Assembly: GCF_041432775.1 (NCBI RefSeq)
Contig: NZ_JAPWAG010000001.1
Span: 1-64,000 of the forward strand
DNA length: 64,000 nt
Source: Pauljensenia sp902373545
GTDB taxonomy: Bacteria; Actinomycetota; Actinomycetes; Actinomycetales; Actinomycetaceae
Direction of reading: 5' to 3'
Position 1 is the stretch's first letter, and every line of letters begins with the position of its first letter. The notes beneath the pieces are model-generated. The model did not search any database, had not been told where the DNA came from, and worked only from the letters and a program-made list of their open reading frames with translations. Shown here piece by piece: positions 60,223 to 64,000 of the stretch. The position numbers were made by a program, and so were the translations under genes.

Positions 60223-61434
60223 ATGCTGAGATGGATGACCGCCGGAGAATCGCACGGGCCCGCGCTACTTGCCACTATCGAGGGGCTTCCCTCGGGCTTG
60301 CGTATCACGACCGATGATCTGCGCCGGGCGTTGGCGCGCCGCCGTCTGGGCTACGGGCGCGGTGCGCGCCAGAAGTTCGAGACCGACGACGTGTCGATCG
60401 TGGCGGGTGTTCGTCACGGCGTGACGACGGGCGCCCCTGTTGCCATTCGGATCGGTAACTCCGAGTGGCCCAAGTGGGAGACCGTCATGAACGCCGACCC
60501 GGTTGATCCGTCCGCTCTCCTCATCGATGCGGGCACGGGCGACGAGCGCGAGATTGCGCGTAACCGCCCGCTGACCCGGCCTCGTCCCGGGCATGCGGAC
60601 CTGCCCGGCATGCTTTCGTACGACCTGTCCGAGGCCCGCCCGGTGCTCGAGCGTGCCTCCGCCCGCGAGACGGCGGCTCGGGTTGCTCTCGGGGCGCTGG
60701 CCGAGGCACTGCTCGACCAGGTCGCTGGTATTCGCCTCGTCTCCCACGTTGTTGCGGTTGGTGCCCAACGCGCGTCGGCCTCGACGATCCCGACCCCGGC
60801 CGACGAGGAGGCCCTGTGCGAGGCCTCCATGCGCACCCTCGACCTCGCCGACAACGCCCGTTTCGAGGCTGCAGTGGACGACGCGAAGCACAGCGGCGAC
60901 ACCATCGGCGGCGTCGTCGAGGTCATCGCCTACGACGTTCCGGTGGGCCTGGGGACGCACGTGAGCGCCCGTGAGCGACTGGACGCCCGCCTGGCCGGCG
61001 CCCTCATGTCGATCCAATCCGTCAAGGGCGTCGAGATCGGCGACGGCTTCGCGCAGGCGGCCCTGCTGGGCTCGGCCGCCCACGACGAGATCGTTCGGGG
61101 CGAAGACGGGCACCTGACGCGTACCACGAATCACGCCGGAGGCATCGAGGGCGGCACGTCCAACGGTGCGCCCATCGTGGCTCGCGCCGGATTCAAGCCG
61201 ATCTCGACCGTCCCGCGCGCCCTGCGCAGCGTGGACCTGGCCACGGGCGAGGAGGCGGTGGGGCTGCACCAGCGCTCCGACACCTGCCAGGTCGTCCCCG
61301 GCGCCGTCATCGCCGAGGCCGAGGTGGCCCTGGTCCTGGCCGACGCCCTCTTCGACCACGCGGGCGGGCGATCGGTCGCCGAGATGCGCCGCAACCTGGA
61401 CTCCTACTGTCAGGTCGTGGGGGAGCGGGCATGA
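60223..61434 (+). CDS. aroC: Chorismate synthase
   Basis: AroC makes chorismate from EPSP with reduced FMN. The 403-residue protein has GESHGPALLATIEGLPSG, RRRLGYGRGARQKFETD, GHADLPGMLSYDLSEARPVLERASARETA and NHAGGIEGGTSNG with the conserved residues. It heads a four-gene cluster aroC-aroK-aroB-aroK-like, with four-base overlaps. GGGAGG lies just before the ATG, and a GACACT seven bases upstream could be a -10. Confidence 0.96.
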   Translation: MLRWMTAGESHGPALLATIEGLPSGLRITTDDLRRALARRRLGYGRGARQKFETDDVSIVAGVRHGVTTGAPVAIRIGNSEWPKWETVMNADPVDPSALLIDAGTGDEREIARNRPLTRPRPGHADLPGMLSYDLSEARPVLERASARETAARVALGALAEALLDQVAGIRLVSHVVAVGAQRASASTIPTPADEEALCEASMRTLDLADNARFEAAVDDAKHSGDTIGGVVEVIAYDVPVGLGTHVSARERLDARLAGALMSIQSVKGVEIGDGFAQAALLGSAAHDEIVRGEDGHLTRTTNHAGGIEGGTSNGAPIVARAGFKPISTVPRALRSVDLATGEEAVGLHQRSDTCQVVPGAVIAEAEVALVLADALFDHAGGRSVAEMRRNLDSYCQVVGERA

Positions 61435-61940
61435 TCGTCGCCCTTCCCATCGTCCTTGTTGGCCTGCCTGGCGCGGGCAAATCCAAGGTGGGACACCTGC
61501 TGGCCGAGCGCCTCGGCGTGCCCCATATTGACACCGACGCCCTCATCGTCGAGCGTGAGGGGCGAGCGATCTCTGATATTTTCGCCACCGACGGCGAGGC
61601 CGCCTTCCGCGTCATGGAGACCGCGGCGGTCGCTCACGCGCTGACGGGCCACGCCGTCATCTCGCTGGGCGGGGGAGCGGCAGCCACCCCTGCCGTGCGC
61701 GACCTCCTGGACGGCCACACCGTCGTCTACATCGACGCGCCCCACGACGAGCTCGTTCGCCGAACCGCCGGCAAGACGCACCGCCCGCTGCTGGCCGCCG
61801 ATCCCGACGGCGCTCTACGCCGCCTGCGCGCCGAGCGCGAGCCGCACTACCGCGCCGTCGCCACGGTGACCGTGCCCACCGGGCCTGGCCCCGTTGATGA
61901 CGTGGTCACCGACATTCTCAACCACTTGGAGCACCAATGA
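61431..61940 (+). CDS. aroK: Shikimate kinase
   Basis: The 169-residue P-loop kinase has GLPGAGKSKVG, DTDALIVEREG, AFRVME (shikimate Arg), ISLGGGAA and KTHRPLL (lid). All the residues needed for shikimate phosphorylation are in place. It overlaps aroC and aroB. Confidence 0.95.
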   Translation: MIVALPIVLVGLPGAGKSKVGHLLAERLGVPHIDTDALIVEREGRAISDIFATDGEAAFRVMETAAVAHALTGHAVISLGGGAAATPAVRDLLDGHTVVYIDAPHDELVRRTAGKTHRPLLAADPDGALRRLRAEREPHYRAVATVTVPTGPGPVDDVVTDILNHLEHQ

Positions 61941-63019
61941 GCACCACCATCGAGGTCAGTGGCGACAAGCCCTCGACCATCACCGTCGGCCGCGATCTTG
62001 GCTTCGCCCCGATCGTGGGCGCGCTTGACGAGTCGGCCACGAAGGTCCTCATCATCCACGCCCGCCCTCTTGCGCCCCGAGCCGAGGCCCTGGCAACCCA
62101 CCTGCGTTCCCTCGGGTACGAGGCCGCCACCGCCGATCACCCAGACGCCGAGGCCGGTAAATCGATCGAGGTCGTCGCCGGTCTGTGGGACACCTGCGGG
62201 CGCCTCCAGCTGGGCCGCAAGGACGCGATTGTCGCCATGGGCGGGGGAGCGACCACCGACATGGCGGGCTTCGTCGCGGCCACGTGGCTGCGCGGCGTCA
62301 CGCTCATCAACGTGCCGACCACGCTGCTGGGCATGGTCGATGCCGCTGTGGGCGGCAAGACCGGCATCAACACGTCGGTGGGTAAGAACCTGGTCGGCTC
62401 CTTCTACCCGGCCGTCGCCGTCGTCGCCGACATGAGCCTGCTGGAAACCCTGCCTCGCGAAGACCTCGCCGCCGGGGCGGCCGAGGTCATCAAGTGCGGA
62501 TTCATCGCCGACCCCGAGATCTTGCGCATCGTGGGGGAGACCGACCCGGCGCGCCTCCTGGATCCGACCAGCGAGGAGCTGGCGGACATCACCACCCGCG
62601 CGGTGGCCGTCAAGGCTCGCGTCGTCTCCGCCGACCTGACCGAGGGCGGCCTGCGCGAGATCCTCAACTACGGCCACACCCTGGCCCACGCCATCGAACG
62701 CGCGAACGACTATACGTGGCGCCACGGCGACGCGGTCGCCGTCGGCTGCTGCTTTGCCGCACGCCTGGCGGCCGCGCGCGGGCTCCTCACGGATGAAGAA
62801 GTCGCCCGCCACGACGAGCTCTTCGCTCGCGTCGGCCTGCCCACCCGCTACTCGGGCACGTCCCTGGACGAGCTCACGCACATCATGCTCTCGGATAAGA
62901 AGGTCCGCCGCGGCGTCTTGCGCTTCGTCCTCCTGGACGGCATCGCGAACCCGGGCACCCACCCGGTCGACCCCTCCGAGCTCGCCGACCCCGCCCGCTC
63001 CATCGGAATCGGCGTATGA
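61937..63019 (+). CDS. aroB: 3-dehydroquinate synthase
   Basis: The 360-residue AroB forms dehydroquinate from DAHP using NAD and a metal. Motifs are MGGGATTDMAGFVAATWLRG, NVPTTLLGMVDAAVGGKTGIN, and NYGHTLAHAIE with metal His, plus the distal RHGDAVAVGC. It lies between two kinase-like genes, with overlaps on both sides. Confidence 0.96.
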   Translation: MSTTIEVSGDKPSTITVGRDLGFAPIVGALDESATKVLIIHARPLAPRAEALATHLRSLGYEAATADHPDAEAGKSIEVVAGLWDTCGRLQLGRKDAIVAMGGGATTDMAGFVAATWLRGVTLINVPTTLLGMVDAAVGGKTGINTSVGKNLVGSFYPAVAVVADMSLLETLPREDLAAGAAEVIKCGFIADPEILRIVGETDPARLLDPTSEELADITTRAVAVKARVVSADLTEGGLREILNYGHTLAHAIERANDYTWRHGDAVAVGCCFAARLAAARGLLTDEEVARHDELFARVGLPTRYSGTSLDELTHIMLSDKKVRRGVLRFVLLDGIANPGTHPVDPSELADPARSIGIGV

Positions 63020-63540
63020 GCCTCGTCGTCCTCATCGGAGTGCCCGGCTCGGGCAAAACCACTGTCGGTCGACTGCTCGCCCAGACCACGGGCCTGCCCC
63101 TGCTCGAGGTTGATGACGCCGTCGAGGAACGCCTGGGTGCCCACATGCGCACCCTCGTCGTGGCTCGCGACCCGCGCCTGGCCCAGGCCTCGCGTGACGA
63201 GGCCCTCCGCCTGCTCGGATGCGACGAGGGCATTGTCACGCTCGGCGCCTCCCAACCCCTCGACCCCGCCACGGCCTCGGCAATTCATGAGGCACGAGCG
63301 CGCGGCGCGGCAGTCGTCGAGCTGGCCGCCGACCTTTCCGCAGTATCTCGCCGAGAAAACCTGAGCGCCCCACGCTCCGTGGGCCTGGGTGCCCCGCGCG
63401 CCGTCCTGGCCCAGCTGATGACGCAGGCCCGCATCGCCTACGAAGCCGTGGCCGACACAACAGTCGATACGAGCGGCCTCACCCCGCAAGAAGTCGCCGA
63501 ATTCGTTGCTCGCGCGTGTAAACTGGCCCCTGATTACTGA
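63016..63540 (+). CDS. Degenerate shikimate kinase paralogue
   Basis: The 174-residue protein has an intact P-loop GVPGSGKTTVG (8-18) and EVDDAVEERLG, but the shikimate-binding motifs of AroK are changed: GGG reads GAS (VTLGASQPLD), the FRxxE arginine and the RPLL lid are missing. It probably phosphorylates a different compound or acts as a regulator. It overlaps aroB by four bases, so it is co-expressed with the pathway, and efp follows after 24 bases. Confidence 0.78.
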   Translation: MSLVVLIGVPGSGKTTVGRLLAQTTGLPLLEVDDAVEERLGAHMRTLVVARDPRLAQASRDEALRLLGCDEGIVTLGASQPLDPATASAIHEARARGAAVVELAADLSAVSRRENLSAPRSVGLGAPRAVLAQLMTQARIAYEAVADTTVDTSGLTPQEVAEFVARACKLAPDY

Positions 63541-63564
63541 TTCCTTTACGAGTGAGGTACACCT

Positions 63565-64000
63565 GTGGCAACGACAAATGATCTGAAGAACGGCCTCGTC
63601 ATGGTGATCGACGGCCAGCTCTGGCAGGTTGTCGAGTTCCAGCACGTCAAGCCCGGCAAGGGCCCGGCCTTCGTGCGCACCAAGATCAAGAACGTCCTGT
63701 CCGGCAAGACCGTCGACAAGACTTTCAACGCCGGCCTCAAGATCGAGACCGCCACCGTTGACCGTCGCGACATGACGTACCTGTACCAGGACGGCACCGA
63801 CTACGTCTTCATGGACCAGTCCACCTACGAGCAGATCAACGTTCCCGCCGAGACCGTTGGCGACGCCCGCAACTTCATGGTGGAGAACCAGGACGTCATC
63901 GTCTCCCAGCACGACGGCACCGTCCTGTTCGTCGAGCTGCCCGCCACCGTCGTCCTGACGATCACCCACACCGAGCCCGGCCTGCAGGGCGACCGCTCCT
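63565..64000 (+). CDS. efp: Elongation factor P, partial at the window edge
   Basis: EF-P relieves ribosome stalling at polyproline. The first 145 residues show the KOW-like domain (NGLVMVIDGQLWQVVEFQHVKPGKGPAFVRTKIKNV) with Lys33 region for tip modification, then the first OB domain. The GTG start is 63565; the C-terminus runs off the window. Confidence 0.95.
   Translation, partial: MATTNDLKNGLVMVIDGQLWQVVEFQHVKPGKGPAFVRTKIKNVLSGKTVDKTFNAGLKIETATVDRRDMTYLYQDGTDYVFMDQSTYEQINVPAETVGDARNFMVENQDVIVSQHDGTVLFVELPATVVLTITHTEPGLQGDRS

Overview
The window is a 64 kb, high-GC chromosome segment from an actinobacterium. Gene content and order (Pup ligase system, MctB/SteAB block, DUF4191, a GTG-rich start-codon set, frequent ATGA overlaps) suggest a member of the Actinomycetaceae (Actinomyces/Schaalia type). 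That assignment is inference, since no rRNA gene is present. Almost every base is coding; no intergenic gap exceeds about 230 bp, and no insertion sequence, phage, CRISPR array or rRNA was seen.

Region 1 (1-9.1 kb) follows the order of the mycobacterial Rv1691-Rv1700 block: an Arg/Gly/Asp-rich TPR-HAD fusion, a small protein, tlyA, nadK, recN, steA-like, steB/mctB-like and an ADP-ribose pyrophosphatase-type NUDIX gene; pyrG is absent. Region 2 (9.2-15.7 kb) is a complete suf operon, sufR-B-D-C-S-U plus a DUF59 (SufT-type) gene, closed by a strong terminator. Region 3 (15.8-19.9 kb) is a two-gene island, a PLD-like/SNF2 helicase and a DUF4391 protein, with a defence-system look but no methylase or nuclease beside it. 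Region 4 (19.9-24.6 kb, minus strand) holds an acyl-CoA ligase, a zinc metallopeptidase and a queuosine pair, an unusual tgt with a YhhQ transporter. Region 5 (24.7-32.4 kb) has an ABC-F protein, a polar amino-acid ABC importer with two tandem binding proteins and a shared operator-like palindrome, a DUF4191 membrane protein and a membrane pseudokinase-like protein. Region 6 (32.5-37.5 kb) has sucB and lpd (2-oxo-acid dehydrogenase E2 and E3), a small membrane protein, trmL and a PEBP protein. Region 7 (37.6-47.3 kb) is the SOS mutasome: imuA' and imuB behind one LexA box and dnaE2 behind another, with a SWIM/SNF2 helicase and a zinc dehydrogenase between them. Region 8 (47.3-53.4 kb) is mixed housekeeping: a HAD phosphatase, a MarR regulator, tRNA-Leu(GAG), a DsbA-like protein, a MazG-like protein, an FSP1/AIF-like oxidoreductase, an acidic small protein, an aldo-keto reductase and a RecB-family nuclease. 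Region 9 (53.4-60.2 kb) is the pupylation operon trmI-arc-dop-pup-pafA-FKBP, notably without prcB/prcA between pup and pafA and with an ARC ATPase that lacks the proteasome-docking tail. Region 10 (60.2-64 kb) is aroC-aroK-aroB, a degenerate shikimate-kinase paralogue and the start of efp.

Recurring signals: at least eight genes appear to be leaderless, with a TAnnnT-type -10 box 6-7 bases before the start codon, and most convergent gene pairs share a near-perfect GC-rich hairpin. All functional calls rest on motif recognition by eye; no database search was run.
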